Counted from the stretch's first letter, positions 9,686-21,600 are shown. The stretch: DNA of 64,000 nucleotides from Ignavibacteriales bacterium (GCA_020635285.1 JACKAB010000008.1:372001-436000); one strand, 5' to 3'. A program made the numbers and translations. Notes: a model not told the origin generated them from the letters alone.

Positions 9686-10229
9686 AGAATATTGCCACAA
9701 TTTATTAACTGAGTTTACCAAGAGCGACAGCTTACTAAAACACGCTTATTCTGTTGAAGCTTGTGTAAAAGCTTATGCAGAAAAGTTTAATGAAGATATT
9801 GATCTTTGGGGAAATGTGGCTTTGCTTCATGATTTCGATTATGAAAAATTTCCAACAATGGAAGAACATCCGAGTGAAGGTGAAAAAATATTAAGGGAGA
9901 AAGGATTCTCTGATGTGTTTAGGCGTGCAATTTTATCGCATGGAGATCATACAGGTGTAAAAAGAGAAACTCAGCTTGAAAAAGTTTTATATGCTTGTGA
10001 TGAACTTTCTGGATTTATTACTGCCGTTACTTTGGTGAGACCAAGTAAATCAATTGATGAGGTTGAGGTAAAATCAGTTAAGAAAAAAATGATAGATAAG
10101 GCATTTGCAAAAGCCGTTAGTCGTGAAGACATAATTAATGGGGCAAAGGATTTGAATATTCCATTGGATGATCATATTCAATTTTGCATAAATGCAATGA
10201 GAGGAATAAAAGATAAATTAGGTCTATAA
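9672..10229 (+). CDS. HD-domain phosphohydrolase-like protein
   Basis: 185 residues. The HD signature ALLHDFDYEKFP (residues about 50-61), an upstream His in LLKHAYSVEA and a downstream ILSHGD give the metal-binding set of HD hydrolases. Sequences of this kind are annotated as HDIG/HD-domain proteins; the substrate (nucleotide or phosphoester) cannot be told from sequence. Its start overlaps nth by 14 bases, so the pair is likely co-transcribed. Confidence 0.85.
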   Translation: MERNREYCHNLLTEFTKSDSLLKHAYSVEACVKAYAEKFNEDIDLWGNVALLHDFDYEKFPTMEEHPSEGEKILREKGFSDVFRRAILSHGDHTGVKRETQLEKVLYACDELSGFITAVTLVRPSKSIDEVEVKSVKKKMIDKAFAKAVSREDIINGAKDLNIPLDDHIQFCINAMRGIKDKLGL

Positions 10230-10319
10230 AATTTGCACTATTCTATTAGTTAAACATTTTCTATTTTTGAACGAAAATAAATTTAACAGATTATTTTTTC
10301 ATCAGTAGCATCTTTTGAC

Positions 10320-10349
10320 TTGACAATTAAGGTGAAACTTATCTAATTT
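10320..10349 (+). promoter_or_regulatory. Candidate promoter for the porU operon
   Basis: In the 254-base gap before porU, TTGACA at 10320-10325 is followed 18 bases later by TAATTT (10344-10349), and the -10 part is also close to the Bacteroidota TAnnTTTG element. It lies 135 bases before the GTG start, leaving a long AT-rich leader with no recognised riboswitch. Nothing else stands out in the gap. Confidence 0.35.
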
Positions 10350-10483
10350 GTGTTTAAATAAAATCATTTATTGTTAAAAAGGGAAATTTTTATAGAGTAT
10401 TTGTTACTATTTGCATTGATTTACACAAAATATTTTAACTAAGTTTATACTTTATATAAACTAGGTAAAATGGAGATTTAGTA

Positions 10484-13400
10484 GTGACAAAATATTTTTT
10501 AATAGTTTTCCTATTTTTGTATATACACGTACAAGCTCAAGATGATTTTAAAATTATATCATCTTCACCTAACAAACTTGTTGTTGAGTACACACCAAAT
10601 TATCTTGATACTACTTTAACAAAAATTAATTCTGAAACTTATAGAAACTTAATACTTAAGCATTCCTCAACACTAGAAGATTCTGTTGGAATGCCTGCTC
10701 TTCCTCAGCGAATTTTTAATGTCGGCGTTCCAAATGAATTTGGAAATAATATTCAGATTCTAAATTCTAGCTTCAAAACTTTAAAAGGAAATATTAAACC
10801 TACTCCTAATGTGAAAAAGGTTAATGAGCTGCCTCAGTTTATTTATACAAAATCTGTAGAATATTATAATCATCAAAATCGTGAATTACTGGAATTTGGA
10901 GATTATGGAAAAGTTAGAGATTTGGGAGTTCAAAATATTGTTGTAAATCCTATACAATTTGATGCTGAAAAAAGTGAAATAAGATTATTAACAAAATTGG
11001 TTTTTCAAGTTAATATTGCTGTAAATAATAAAAGTGGTGGAAATAAAGTTGAAGAAATAGCATCAGATGTTGTAATTAATAAAGATGTAGCAAAATACTT
11101 TGGAAGTCAAATCAAACTTTCAAAACAGAGTGTTCAAAATTCAGTTTTGGCAAATGGCGATTGGTATAAGTTTGAAGCTCCGGCAGAGGGGATTTATAAA
11201 ATTGATAAAACTTACTTAGCCGAATTAGGAATTCCAGTTGCTTCTGTTGATCCAAGAACAATTAAAATTTATAATAACGGCGGATACATTTTGCCTTGGG
11301 CCGTTACTGCCGATCGTCCGGTAGATTTAGTTGAAAATGCTATTTTTATTTCCGGTGAGGAAGATGGAAATTTTGGTGACGCCGATTACATTTTATTTTA
11401 CGGAAGAGGTGTTGATTTTTGGGAATATAATTCTGTTTCAAAACGCATAACAAGAAATAAACATTGGTATTCAAAGAAAAATTATTATTGGATAACTTTT
11501 GGCGGCGAAACTGGAAAACGAATGAGTATTCAAAATAATAATACTAATTCACCTGGGCTCAATCAGACTTCAACTCTTGCATATAAATCTAAAGATGATG
11601 ATAACCAAAACTTAATGAGCACCGGATTACTTTACGTAGATGATAATTATACAACTTCTATGAAAAGTATTACCTACACAAATACCCTAAATGAGATAAT
11701 TCCGGATAGCACAATTAATTATACTTTTCAGTTTGTAAACGGCCAAAGATTAGGTAGCAACCTTTTAACAATTGATGAAAATAATAATAGAATTTTTTCA
11801 ACTCCACTAGCTGGAGCTTCAGGTAATTATGTTGATTATAAATATGGAGTCTTATATAGAAAGTTTGCGACATATAAAGGTGCACTTCCCGAAAATAGAT
11901 CGGTATTAAAATTTACATTTACGCCTTCAAACATTTCTGATAAAGGTCATCTGGACTTCTTAGAAATTGAATACCATAAAAAGCTTACCGCTGTTGATAA
12001 CGAGCTTTTATTTTATTCAAAATTATTTAACGGAGTAATTAACTTTTCTGCAAATGGATTTAGCGGTAGCGATTTAAAAGTATTAAATATTACAGATTAT
12101 GCAAATCCCAAAATTGTTAATGTAAATATTAATGGTGGATCTTTTTCATTTAATAGTTTGGAAAATTTAAATGAAAATTCAAAATACCTTGCAGTGCATG
12201 CAGGCAAATATAAAACTCCGACCAAAGGAACAAAAGTAAGTAATTCAAATGTTAGAGGAATTAATCCCGGAGCAAAATATATAATTATTTCTCCAATAGA
12301 ATTTAAAGATCAGGCAGAAAGATTAAAACAATATCGTTCTGGTGATGCTCAATTTCCTATTAGCTCCACTATTGTTTTTATTCAAGATGTTTACAATGAA
12401 TTTTCTGGAGGACTTCTTGATCCAACTTCAATTAGAGATTTTCTAAAATATGCATATGACAATTGGGATGTAAAGCCTGAATATGTTTTGTTATTTGGTG
12501 ATGGCGATTATGATTATTTTAATATTGAAGGAAAGGCTAAAAATTTCATTCCTACTTATCAGCAAATAGAATCTCTTTATGAAATAGATTCATACCCCTT
12601 TGATGATTTTTATGCTAGAATTTCAGGCAGTGATGAAAGAGCTGATGTTGCTATCGGAAGATTAAGTGTTACTTCAACGGAGGAAGCAAAAATTGTCGTT
12701 GATAAAATTATTAATTATGAGACAAATTTAGATAAAGGACTGTGGCGTAATAGAATTACAATGTTAGCGGATGATGGTTTAGCTGGTTTTTCAAATGGGC
12801 AAGTGACAGATGATCGCTCGACACATACTAATCAATCGGAAACTCTTTCAAAAAATTATATTCCGCAAAGTTTTGATAGGAAGAAAATATATCTCTCAAA
12901 TTATCAAACAGTAAATACTGGTTTAGGAAGACGAAAACCTGAATGCAATATAGCTGTTATTGAGGCTATCAATAATGGAACACTGATCTTCAATTATGTT
13001 GGTCATGGTAATCCAGATGTTTGGGCGCATGAAATTGTTTTTGATAGAAGCATTTCAATTCCTCAATTAAAAAATAAAGAGCTATTTTTTCTTACTGCCG
13101 CAACTTGTGATTTTGGAAAATATGATGACCCAAATGTGCAAAGTGCAACAGAAGAAATGATTTTATTAGAAAATGCCGGAATGATTGGCGGGCTTTCAGC
13201 AGATCGCCCTGTGTTTTCGGGTGAAAATGCTAATTTGAATAATGACTTTTATAGTTTTATGCTCGGAACTACAGATTCTCTTGGATACCCACTTCCGATA
13301 GGAAATGCATACATGAAGTTAAAGCAAAAACGAACAAGTGATAATGATGAAAAATTTCATTTATTTTGCGATCCTTACTTAAGGTTAAATATTCCAAAAC

Positions 13401-14452
13401 TTCCTGTTAAAATTACCTCAGTAAATAATTCTGATCTTCAGCAGCCAATAAATATAAAGGCATTAAGCAGTGTTACAATTACTGGCAAAGTTGAAAACAG
13501 TGATTCATCATTTAGTAATTTTGAGGGCGAGGGCATAATAAGTGTTTACGATTCTAAAAAAATTATTCACCTTGACGATATAAATTACAATATGGAAGAT
13601 CAGGGCGGAGTAATATTTAGAGGAAGAGTTACCGTCGAGAACGGAGAATTTGCCACTAGTTTTACAGTTCCAAAAGATATTTCTTATGAAAACCAAAATG
13701 GTAAAATAGTTGCTTATTTCTTTAATGATGAATTTGATGGTATTGGGTATACAGATAACATAATTGTTGGAGGAACAGATTCCACAAATGTTAACGATGG
13801 AAAAGGGCCGGATGTGGAAATATTGTATGATGACGAAACAGAGAGTTCATATTTGGTTGGACCAAATTTTAAATTACGTGTAAAACTTTTTGATGAAACC
13901 GGACTTAATACAACAGGCACCGGCATTGGTCATAAGTTAGAAGCAGTTTTAAATGATGATGAACAAAACTCAATTGATTTAACAAATTATTTTATTGGAG
14001 ATATCAACTCTGGCGGAAAATCTGGTGAAGTAAATTATAACTTTTCTTCTTTAGAACCCGGAGAATATAAAATAAAAGTAAATGCTTGGGATGTTTATAA
14101 TAATTTTACAGCTGAAGAAAATTTCTTTACTGTTGTTGATGATAGTAAATTAGCAGTAAGGGAAGTTTACAATTACCCCAATCCTTTTAGCTCAAATACA
14201 TATTTCACCTTTCAGCATAATTTAAATGATGCAATTAATGTTAAAATTAAAGTTTATACAATTGCCGGAAGAGTGATAAAGGAAATTAACTCAACAAATA
14301 TAGAAAATAAATTTGTAAAGCTTGAGTGGGATGGAAGAGACGAAGATAATAATAAAATCGGTAACGGAACCTATCTTTATAAGCTTATTATAGAAACCGC
14401 AAATGGTAAGTATAAAGAAAATATACTTGGAAAAATGGCAGTTATTAGGTAA
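10484..14452 (+). CDS. porU: T9SS sortase PorU (C25 family peptidase)
   Basis: 1322 residues from GTG 10484 (GGAG seven bases before). A signal peptide (residues 1-18) is followed by a propeptide-like region and a gingipain-type C25 domain. The catalytic His lies in FNYVGHGNPDVWAHE (about 843) and the catalytic Cys in AATCDFGKY (about 875). The last ~95 residues form a type A T9SS sorting domain: NYPNPF, then IKVYTIAGRVIKEI, then GNGTYLYKLI. PorU is the cell-surface transpeptidase that removes sorting domains from T9SS cargo and attaches the cargo to the surface; it keeps its own domain. porV follows 51 bases later, as expected for PorU's partner. Confidence 0.93.
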   Translation: MTKYFLIVFLFLYIHVQAQDDFKIISSSPNKLVVEYTPNYLDTTLTKINSETYRNLILKHSSTLEDSVGMPALPQRIFNVGVPNEFGNNIQILNSSFKTLKGNIKPTPNVKKVNELPQFIYTKSVEYYNHQNRELLEFGDYGKVRDLGVQNIVVNPIQFDAEKSEIRLLTKLVFQVNIAVNNKSGGNKVEEIASDVVINKDVAKYFGSQIKLSKQSVQNSVLANGDWYKFEAPAEGIYKIDKTYLAELGIPVASVDPRTIKIYNNGGYILPWAVTADRPVDLVENAIFISGEEDGNFGDADYILFYGRGVDFWEYNSVSKRITRNKHWYSKKNYYWITFGGETGKRMSIQNNNTNSPGLNQTSTLAYKSKDDDNQNLMSTGLLYVDDNYTTSMKSITYTNTLNEIIPDSTINYTFQFVNGQRLGSNLLTIDENNNRIFSTPLAGASGNYVDYKYGVLYRKFATYKGALPENRSVLKFTFTPSNISDKGHLDFLEIEYHKKLTAVDNELLFYSKLFNGVINFSANGFSGSDLKVLNITDYANPKIVNVNINGGSFSFNSLENLNENSKYLAVHAGKYKTPTKGTKVSNSNVRGINPGAKYIIISPIEFKDQAERLKQYRSGDAQFPISSTIVFIQDVYNEFSGGLLDPTSIRDFLKYAYDNWDVKPEYVLLFGDGDYDYFNIEGKAKNFIPTYQQIESLYEIDSYPFDDFYARISGSDERADVAIGRLSVTSTEEAKIVVDKIINYETNLDKGLWRNRITMLADDGLAGFSNGQVTDDRSTHTNQSETLSKNYIPQSFDRKKIYLSNYQTVNTGLGRRKPECNIAVIEAINNGTLIFNYVGHGNPDVWAHEIVFDRSISIPQLKNKELFFLTAATCDFGKYDDPNVQSATEEMILLENAGMIGGLSADRPVFSGENANLNNDFYSFMLGTTDSLGYPLPIGNAYMKLKQKRTSDNDEKFHLFCDPYLRLNIPKLPVKITSVNNSDLQQPINIKALSSVTITGKVENSDSSFSNFEGEGIISVYDSKKIIHLDDINYNMEDQGGVIFRGRVTVENGEFATSFTVPKDISYENQNGKIVAYFFNDEFDGIGYTDNIIVGGTDSTNVNDGKGPDVEILYDDETESSYLVGPNFKLRVKLFDETGLNTTGTGIGHKLEAVLNDDEQNSIDLTNYFIGDINSGGKSGEVNYNFSSLEPGEYKIKVNAWDVYNNFTAEENFFTVVDDSKLAVREVYNYPNPFSSNTYFTFQHNLNDAINVKIKVYTIAGRVIKEINSTNIENKFVKLEWDGRDEDNNKIGNGTYLYKLIIETANGKYKENILGKMAVIR

Positions 14453-14503
14453 CATTAAGACTGCCTTGAAATAAAATTTTTATCAATTAGGAGGAAACTT
14501 TTT

Positions 14504-15667
14504 ATGAAAAAATTATTAATGATATTGGTTTTGATGCCAATTTTATTGTTGTTTACAAATAAAGCGCAGGCGCAAGGCGAAGCGGCAGTTCCATTTCTAT
14601 TGCTTGCTCCAGATTCAAGAGCTGGTGGCATTGGCGAATCTGGCGGCGGACTTGGTGATAACTCAGCCGCAATCTTTTGGAACCCAGCAGGTATTGCATT
14701 TCTAACTGGATCTGAGGCCAGTATTACTCATAGTAATTGGCTTCCACAATTTGGATTGAGCGATTTATTTTATGACTATTTAACCTATCGCCAATATGTT
14801 GAAGAAATTGACGGAAGTGTTACTTCAAGTATTACATACATGAACTTTGGTGAATTTATTAGAACCGGTGAAGGCTCTTCTGACCCAATTGGTAAATTTA
14901 GATCTTTTGATGCTGCTCTTACTTTAGGGTATGCAACAAAACTTCACAATGATTGGGGATTAGGTCTTAACTTCAGATTAATCCATAGTAAATTATCAGA
15001 TAAAGGCGCTGGCAATGAATCCGGTGAAGGAGTTGCAACTTCTGTTAGTTTTGATATTGCAACAATCTGGAGACCAGAAAAATTAAATTTACCATTAATC
15101 GGTGATTTTGGAAATCGATTTAGCTTAGGAGTAAATGTTAGTAATATTGGTCCAAAAATTTATTACATAGATCAAGCGCAAGCAGATCCAATTCCAACAA
15201 ACTTTAGATTAGGTTTAGCTTTCAGATTAATGGAAGATGATTTTAACTCCCTAACTCTAACAACAGATTTTAGTAAACTACTTGTTGATAGAGCTGATAG
15301 TGCTGCAGACAGAGCTCCATTTTATGAGGCAATATTTACTTCTTGGTTTGATGATAAATTTTCAACAGAGATGAGAGATATTGTTACTTCAATGGGATTA
15401 GAATACTGGTATGGTGATGAAGATTTTAAATTTGCTTTAAGAACTGGATTCTTTTACGAAGATCCGGATTTTGGAAATAGAAAATTTGTGACAATTGGTG
15501 CGGGTATTAGATACGATCTCTATGGTTTTGATTTCAGTTATATCACAACAGATTTATTCAAGGATGGCGAACAACATCCGCTTTCCGATACTTTACGTTT
15601 CACATTATCAATTGGTTGGGGATCTACAACTTCTGTTATTGGTAAAGGATTTCCGCGAGGCATATAA
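14504..15667 (+). CDS. porV: T9SS outer-membrane protein PorV
   Basis: 387 residues with a signal peptide (MKKLLMILVLMPILLLFTNKAQAQ). The signature SRAGGIGESGGGLGDNSAA then FWNPAGIA (residues about 39-68) is that of the PorV/PorQ family in the FadL-like barrel clan, and the rest reads as barrel strands. PorV shuttles sorting-domain cargo from the translocon to PorU. It has a strong ribosome site (AGGAGG, 14490s) and lies between porU and a sorting-domain protein, which supports PorV over PorQ. Confidence 0.92.
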   Translation: MKKLLMILVLMPILLLFTNKAQAQGEAAVPFLLLAPDSRAGGIGESGGGLGDNSAAIFWNPAGIAFLTGSEASITHSNWLPQFGLSDLFYDYLTYRQYVEEIDGSVTSSITYMNFGEFIRTGEGSSDPIGKFRSFDAALTLGYATKLHNDWGLGLNFRLIHSKLSDKGAGNESGEGVATSVSFDIATIWRPEKLNLPLIGDFGNRFSLGVNVSNIGPKIYYIDQAQADPIPTNFRLGLAFRLMEDDFNSLTLTTDFSKLLVDRADSAADRAPFYEAIFTSWFDDKFSTEMRDIVTSMGLEYWYGDEDFKFALRTGFFYEDPDFGNRKFVTIGAGIRYDLYGFDFSYITTDLFKDGEQHPLSDTLRFTLSIGWGSTTSVIGKGFPRGI

Positions 15668-15676
15668 ATTATTATT

Positions 15677-18643
15677 ATGAATTTAAAAAAATATTTTCTT
15701 TTGACACTTATAAGTTTGGGCAGCATAAATGCCCAGACTTTTATTGCCCAAAAATTTTCGGTACCTAAAAATTTAGAAGTAAAAAAAGCCGCTCAATCCA
15801 TAAATATTTTAGCGGTAATGGTAGAGTTTCCTCCGGATAAGTATAACCTTACTAAAGGTGATGGAACTTTTGGCACAATTTACTCTAAGGATTACGGAAC
15901 TTCTATAATTGATCCTCTTCCACATGATAAAAATTATTTTGAAGATCATTTACAGTTCGCAAAAAACTATTATGCTAAATCTTCAAATAATCTAGTCGAT
16001 ATTTCCTATAACGTAATTCCAAATATTGTAACGGTTTCAAAATTTATGAGAGAATATTCTCCGGTTGAAAGTGAGAGCTTTAAAAGCTTGGGAGATTTTT
16101 CAACTGAAGTTTGGACACTCGCTGCTCAGCAAAATCCAACTTTAGATTTTTCTCAATATAATTTATTTGTAATTTTCCATGCTGGAGTTGGAAAAGATAT
16201 TAGCACCTCAACTTTATTGGGCGAACCGCGCGATCTACCTTCTATATATATTGGACTAAATTCTTTTAAGGAATTCTACGGAGAATCTTTTGATGGTATT
16301 CCAGTTACGAATGGTATAAAAATTCAAAATAGTGTTATTCTTCCTGAAACTGAGTCCCGTGAAGAAGAGGGATTTGGCGGAAGTGTTTTAATAGAACTTT
16401 CTATTAATGGACTTTTAGTTTCAAATATTGCCAGCTATTTAGGTCTACCGGATTTATTTGATGCAGAAACCGGTAAAAGTGCAATTGGGCGATTTGGCTT
16501 AATGGATGGACAATCGCTTTTTGCTTATGGCGGATTATTTCCACCGGAGCCATCTGCATGGGAAAAAATATTTTTAGGTTGGGAAGAACCTACCACTTTT
16601 GAATTTAATAGAGAAAATATAACTATTGTTCCCCGACTTGCTTATGCATTAAATCAAGATATTTACAAAATTGTTAAAATTCCAATAAATTCAACAGAAT
16701 ATTATTTGATTGAAAATAGACAGCGCGATGTTAACAAAGACGGAATTACAGTTACATATAAAGTCAACGGCGGAATTAAAACTATTAATTTTACTGAAGA
16801 TACTGATGAATTTAACAATGCAATAGTAGATACATTAAGTGGAGTGATTTTAGATATTGATGAATACGATTGGGCAACTCCCGGAAATGGAATCTTAATC
16901 TGGCATATTGATGAAAAAATAATTAATGAAAATTTAGCAGCTAACCGAATAAATGTCGGAACAAATAGAGGTGTTGATTTAGAAGAAGCAGATGGCATTC
17001 AAGATATAGGTGAAGAATTTCAATCAATTTTTGGTGATATAATTATTGCCGAAGGCGATGAGTTTGACTATTGGTATTCTGGAAACACTTCAAAATTATA
17101 TGAAAATAAGTTTGGAATTGACACAAAGCCAAATACAATGACAAACAGTGGTGCAAACAGTTTAATCACAATTTCAAATTTTTCTGTTATTTCAAACAAG
17201 ATGAATTTTGATGTTAGTTTTGATTCAGAAAATATAAAACTTTTAGCAAGAATGGAAGGCATTGGAGCTGTTCAAAGTTTTAAACTCACAGACAACATCG
17301 ATCAATTGAAATCATTTTTAGTTAATGAAAGCAACCTGACAATTAATCTTGCAAGTTTATTGATCCCTAATTTTTCTGATGTTGACTTTGCCCTAACTGA
17401 ATTTAACAACACTGAATTAGTAGTTGGTGCTAAAGATAATGTTCTTAACCTTATCCAATTTGGAAGTGATAGTAATTCATTTTCATCTGTTGAAATGGAA
17501 GCGAATAGCACTGCTCCAATATTACTTCAGCAATCTTCAGATACAGAAGTTGATATTTATGTTGGTCTTTCTGATGGAAACATAAATAAATATAGATATG
17601 ATTTGGTTAATAAAGCCGTACCGGCTAAGGTTGAAACAATCTCTTTATTTTCAACTCCAATAAATCAATTTTCAATTCTTGATAATGCACTTGTTGCTGT
17701 TAGTACTAACAAAATTAGATTTGAAGGAGAATCAGAAATCATTTTTGATTTTAATATAAAACAAGTGGCTTTAACCAAAACAAGTTCAGGAAAATATTTA
17801 GCGGTAATATTAGCAGAAAACAATATGATTAGCAGCCTTGAAAAAGGTGTCTCAGTCGGTAAAATAATTCAGCAAAATAATTTTGAAATAAAATCAATTG
17901 CACTTGCAGACTTGAAAAATGACGGTGAAAATTATATCGTTTTTAATCATGCAAATGCAATTAATGCTATAAATCTTGATGGAAGTTCAGCAGAAAATTT
18001 TCCTTTTATATTTAATAGTGAATCAATGTTTGAAGGATCTCCACTTGCCGCAGATGTTAACGGAGATAATTATACCGATATAATTTCTACAACCAAGGAC
18101 GGAAATATTTATGCTGTTTCCGGTAAAACGGGAAAAGTTATTTCCGGTTTCCCAATTTCGATTGGCGGAACTTTTTCGGGTACTCAAGCAATTGTTAAGA
18201 GAGAAAATGATTTATTGCTTTCAGCTGTAACTGAACAAAGTGATTTTTATTTCTGGAGTCTAAATTCAAACGGAAAAGTTGATTGGGGAAGTGAGTTTGG
18301 AAATAATTTTAATTCATCATCATTAGGTTTAGCAGCAAGTGGAAATTATGTTTCCACATTTTTCCCAAAGAACAAAACTTATAATTGGCCCAATCCGGTT
18401 TACGGAAATGAAACTTTTATAAGAACATACGTTGCAGAAGATTCTAAGGTAGAAGTAAAAGTATTTGATTTAGCCGGAGACCTTGTTGATGCATTTATTT
18501 TCAATGCCATTGGAGGCCTTGACTCTGAAGTACCTTGGAATGTCAGCAAGATTCAAAGCGGCGCTTATTTTGCACATCTTGAAGTAACCTCAAGCAGTGG
18601 AAAAACAGACAGTAAAATTATTAAAATTGCCATCGTAAAATAA
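15677..18643 (+). CDS. M6-like secreted protein with lost zinc site and T9SS sorting domain
   Basis: 988 residues with a signal peptide. The N-terminal half follows the M6 (immune inhibitor A-like) layout: LFVIFHAGVGKD, then the zinc-helix region, then LGLPDLFD, GRFGLMDG and PSAWEKIFLGWEEP. Where M6 enzymes have HExxH the sequence reads VSNIASYLGLPDLFD (residues about 248-262), so both zinc His and the catalytic Glu are missing: a pseudo-protease. The C-terminal half has FG-GAP/VCBS-like units (ADVNGDNYTDII), and the last ~85 residues are a type A sorting domain (NWPNPV ... VEVKVFDLAGDLVDAF). It starts 9 bases after porV and is in the same operon, so it is probably a structural or surface partner rather than an enzyme. 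Confidence 0.82.
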   Translation: MNLKKYFLLTLISLGSINAQTFIAQKFSVPKNLEVKKAAQSINILAVMVEFPPDKYNLTKGDGTFGTIYSKDYGTSIIDPLPHDKNYFEDHLQFAKNYYAKSSNNLVDISYNVIPNIVTVSKFMREYSPVESESFKSLGDFSTEVWTLAAQQNPTLDFSQYNLFVIFHAGVGKDISTSTLLGEPRDLPSIYIGLNSFKEFYGESFDGIPVTNGIKIQNSVILPETESREEEGFGGSVLIELSINGLLVSNIASYLGLPDLFDAETGKSAIGRFGLMDGQSLFAYGGLFPPEPSAWEKIFLGWEEPTTFEFNRENITIVPRLAYALNQDIYKIVKIPINSTEYYLIENRQRDVNKDGITVTYKVNGGIKTINFTEDTDEFNNAIVDTLSGVILDIDEYDWATPGNGILIWHIDEKIINENLAANRINVGTNRGVDLEEADGIQDIGEEFQSIFGDIIIAEGDEFDYWYSGNTSKLYENKFGIDTKPNTMTNSGANSLITISNFSVISNKMNFDVSFDSENIKLLARMEGIGAVQSFKLTDNIDQLKSFLVNESNLTINLASLLIPNFSDVDFALTEFNNTELVVGAKDNVLNLIQFGSDSNSFSSVEMEANSTAPILLQQSSDTEVDIYVGLSDGNINKYRYDLVNKAVPAKVETISLFSTPINQFSILDNALVAVSTNKIRFEGESEIIFDFNIKQVALTKTSSGKYLAVILAENNMISSLEKGVSVGKIIQQNNFEIKSIALADLKNDGENYIVFNHANAINAINLDGSSAENFPFIFNSESMFEGSPLAADVNGDNYTDIISTTKDGNIYAVSGKTGKVISGFPISIGGTFSGTQAIVKRENDLLLSAVTEQSDFYFWSLNSNGKVDWGSEFGNNFNSSSLGLAASGNYVSTFFPKNKTYNWPNPVYGNETFIRTYVAEDSKVEVKVFDLAGDLVDAFIFNAIGGLDSEVPWNVSKIQSGAYFAHLEVTSSSGKTDSKIIKIAIVK

Positions 18644-18655
18644 CCTAATCTTTTT

Positions 18656-21600
18656 ATGAAAAAATATTTCTCAATTATTTTAATTCTTTTTACGTGCAAT
18701 TTATTTGCGCAGATAGATGATTTTGACCCAGATTATAATTGGTATACAATTGAAGGCGAACATGTTTTTGTTCATTACCACACTGAGTCTGAGAGATCTG
18801 CAAGAACTGTGTTAAAAATTGCAGAAGATGTCTGGGGCCCAATCACAAGTTTATACGGCTATGAACCGGATAAAGTTCATTACGTAATAAAAGACATTGA
18901 CGATTACTCAAATGGTGCAACTTATTTCTTTGATAACAAAATTGAAATATGGGCGTCGGCACTGGATTTTGATTTACGCGGATCTCATAATTGGTTGCGT
19001 AATGTTATTTCCCATGAATTTACTCACATGGTTCAGATTCAAGCCGCCATGAAAATTGGTAGAACAATTCCTGCTTTCTATTTGCAATTTTTAAATTATG
19101 AGGATAAACGTCGTCCTGATATACTTTATGGATTTCCTAATTTTATAGCATCATATCCGGTTGCCACAATTAATATGCCCGCATGGTTTGCTGAAGGAAC
19201 TGCCCAGTATATGCGAAAGGAATTTGATTATGATAATTGGGATTCGCATAGAGATATGATTTTACGTTCTTACGCTCTTGATGATAAAATGTTAACATGG
19301 AATCAGATGGGTGTTTTTAGCAAAACTAGTTTAGGTAGTGAATCAGTTTATAATTCAGGTTTTGCACTTACTAGATATATTTCTCAAAAATATGGTGAAG
19401 ATAAGCTAAGAGAAATAACTCAGAAACTTGGTAAGATAACTAATTTTACTATTGATGCAGCGTTTAAAGATGTTTTAGGAAAAGATGGAAATGAAATTTA
19501 TGATGAGTGGAGTTCTTTTCTAAAATCAGATTATACTAAACGAATTGCTGAAGTAAAAGAAAATGAAGTTAAAGGAAATCTTATTGTTGAGGAAGGATTT
19601 GGAAATTTTTATCCCATTTATTCCCCCGACAATAAAGCTGTCTACTTTATTTCTAATGGTGGCAGTGATTATTTTGGAACCTCTGCTTTATATAAATACA
19701 ATTTTGAGAAGAAAGAAAAAGAGCTTGTCAAATCCGGAATACGCTCAACTTTTAGTTTTATTAGAGATAGCAACAAAATTATTTATGCAAAACTTAGTCA
19801 AGACAATCCAAAATGGACAAACATTCATGATCTCTACGTTTATGATTTGAATGAAGAGGAAGAAACAAGAATCACATTTGGGTTGCGTGCAAATAATCCT
19901 AGTGTTTCAAAAGATGGAAAGAAAATAGTTTTCCTATTTCAGAAAGACGGTACTTCCAATGTTGGTTTAGTTGATATTAACGGAAAGAATTTTAAGCGCT
20001 TAACTTTCTTTGAAAAAGGCGAACAAATTTTTAATCCAAAATTTTCTCCGGATGGAAACTCAATCATTTTTGGTTATTCTTATCATCAAGGTAGAGATAT
20101 TGCCAAAGTTAATACTGATGGTGCCGGATTTGAGTATATACTTAATAATGCATACGATGAGAGAAATCCAATTTACTTAAATGAAAATAAAATAATTTAT
20201 GCTTCCGATGAAACTGGAATTTTTAATTTATATGAATACGATTTAAAAAATAAATCTAAAGTACAATTAACAAATGTAACTGGCGGCGCTTTCATGCCTT
20301 CAATAAATAGTGATGGAAAAATTGTTTACGCAGGTTATACTTCTTCTGGTTATAAAATCTTTGAAATTAATAAAGATGAAATGGCAAAAGTTAATTCATC
20401 TAAAAAATATGTCCAGATTTTTAATCCCCCGTTGAATGTTGATAAAAAAAATGGGGACATTAGCGATGAACAATTTGCCAGATTAAGAAATTTTAACGAT
20501 TATGAATTACCTGATGTAAAAGAGAAAAATTACTCAAGCGCGTTTACACGACTAACAGTATTGCCTTTCATCCGCTATGATAATTATAATACATCTAACA
20601 ATGCAATTGATAAGATTAAACCCGGAGTTTATTTAACATCTTCCGATATGTTAAATAGATATTCACTATTTGCCGGAGGTTCAATAAATACAAGAATGGA
20701 GCGCGATTTATTTTTAACATTTATTTATAAAAATAAGGTTCCGCTTCTTTATAATTTGGGATTAAAACCAGAATTATCTCTCGATGTTTTTTCAATTAGC
20801 AGAAAAGCTGATGTTGACATACAGTTTGGTGTTGATAGCTCTTACACTCCGCCTAGACCGGAAAGCGAAGTAAATACAGATGTAACTTATAATTTGTTTG
20901 AAGTTGACATTGCTGCTAAACATAAAATATTTAATCCTGCGCATAATTTAGAATTAAGATTTATTTACAGTCAATATTCTGCAGCCATTGGAAGTTTTAT
21001 TTTTCCAGAATCCGCAGTATTATATCCAAGCAGCAGTGATGATTATTTCATTGGTCGTAATTTGCAACTCACTTATGACTTTAAATCGCTCTATCCAACG
21101 GTTGATATGGATATTAACCCCGTTGGTATTGAGGTTGAGGCAAAGTATAATTATGAAAATAACCAGTATAATCCCGATAGCGAATATGAGGTTAAAGATG
21201 GTGTCTTGATCCCGGTGTATAAAGATTTTGGTTTTCACAGATTAGAACTTAACTTAACTAATCATTTACAAGTTTTTAGTGATCACACTTTATCTACTCG
21301 TTTTCGCCTGGGAACAATTCTAGGTCCGCAAGTACCAGACTTTTTTGATTTTTACTTAGGCGGATTAATTGGAATGAAAAGTTATCCTTTCTATTCAATC
21401 AGCGGGAATGAATTGGCATGGTTAAATCTAACTTATCGTTTGCCGGTATTCAAAAATATAGATTATCGATTAGGTCATCTTTATATTGATAAATTATTCT
21501 TCTCAGTTCACGGAGATTTAGGAAATGCTTGGAATGGAGATGTTCCAAAATTTAATGATTTCAAAAAGGGGATTGGTGCAGAGCTTAGATTAAAAATGAT

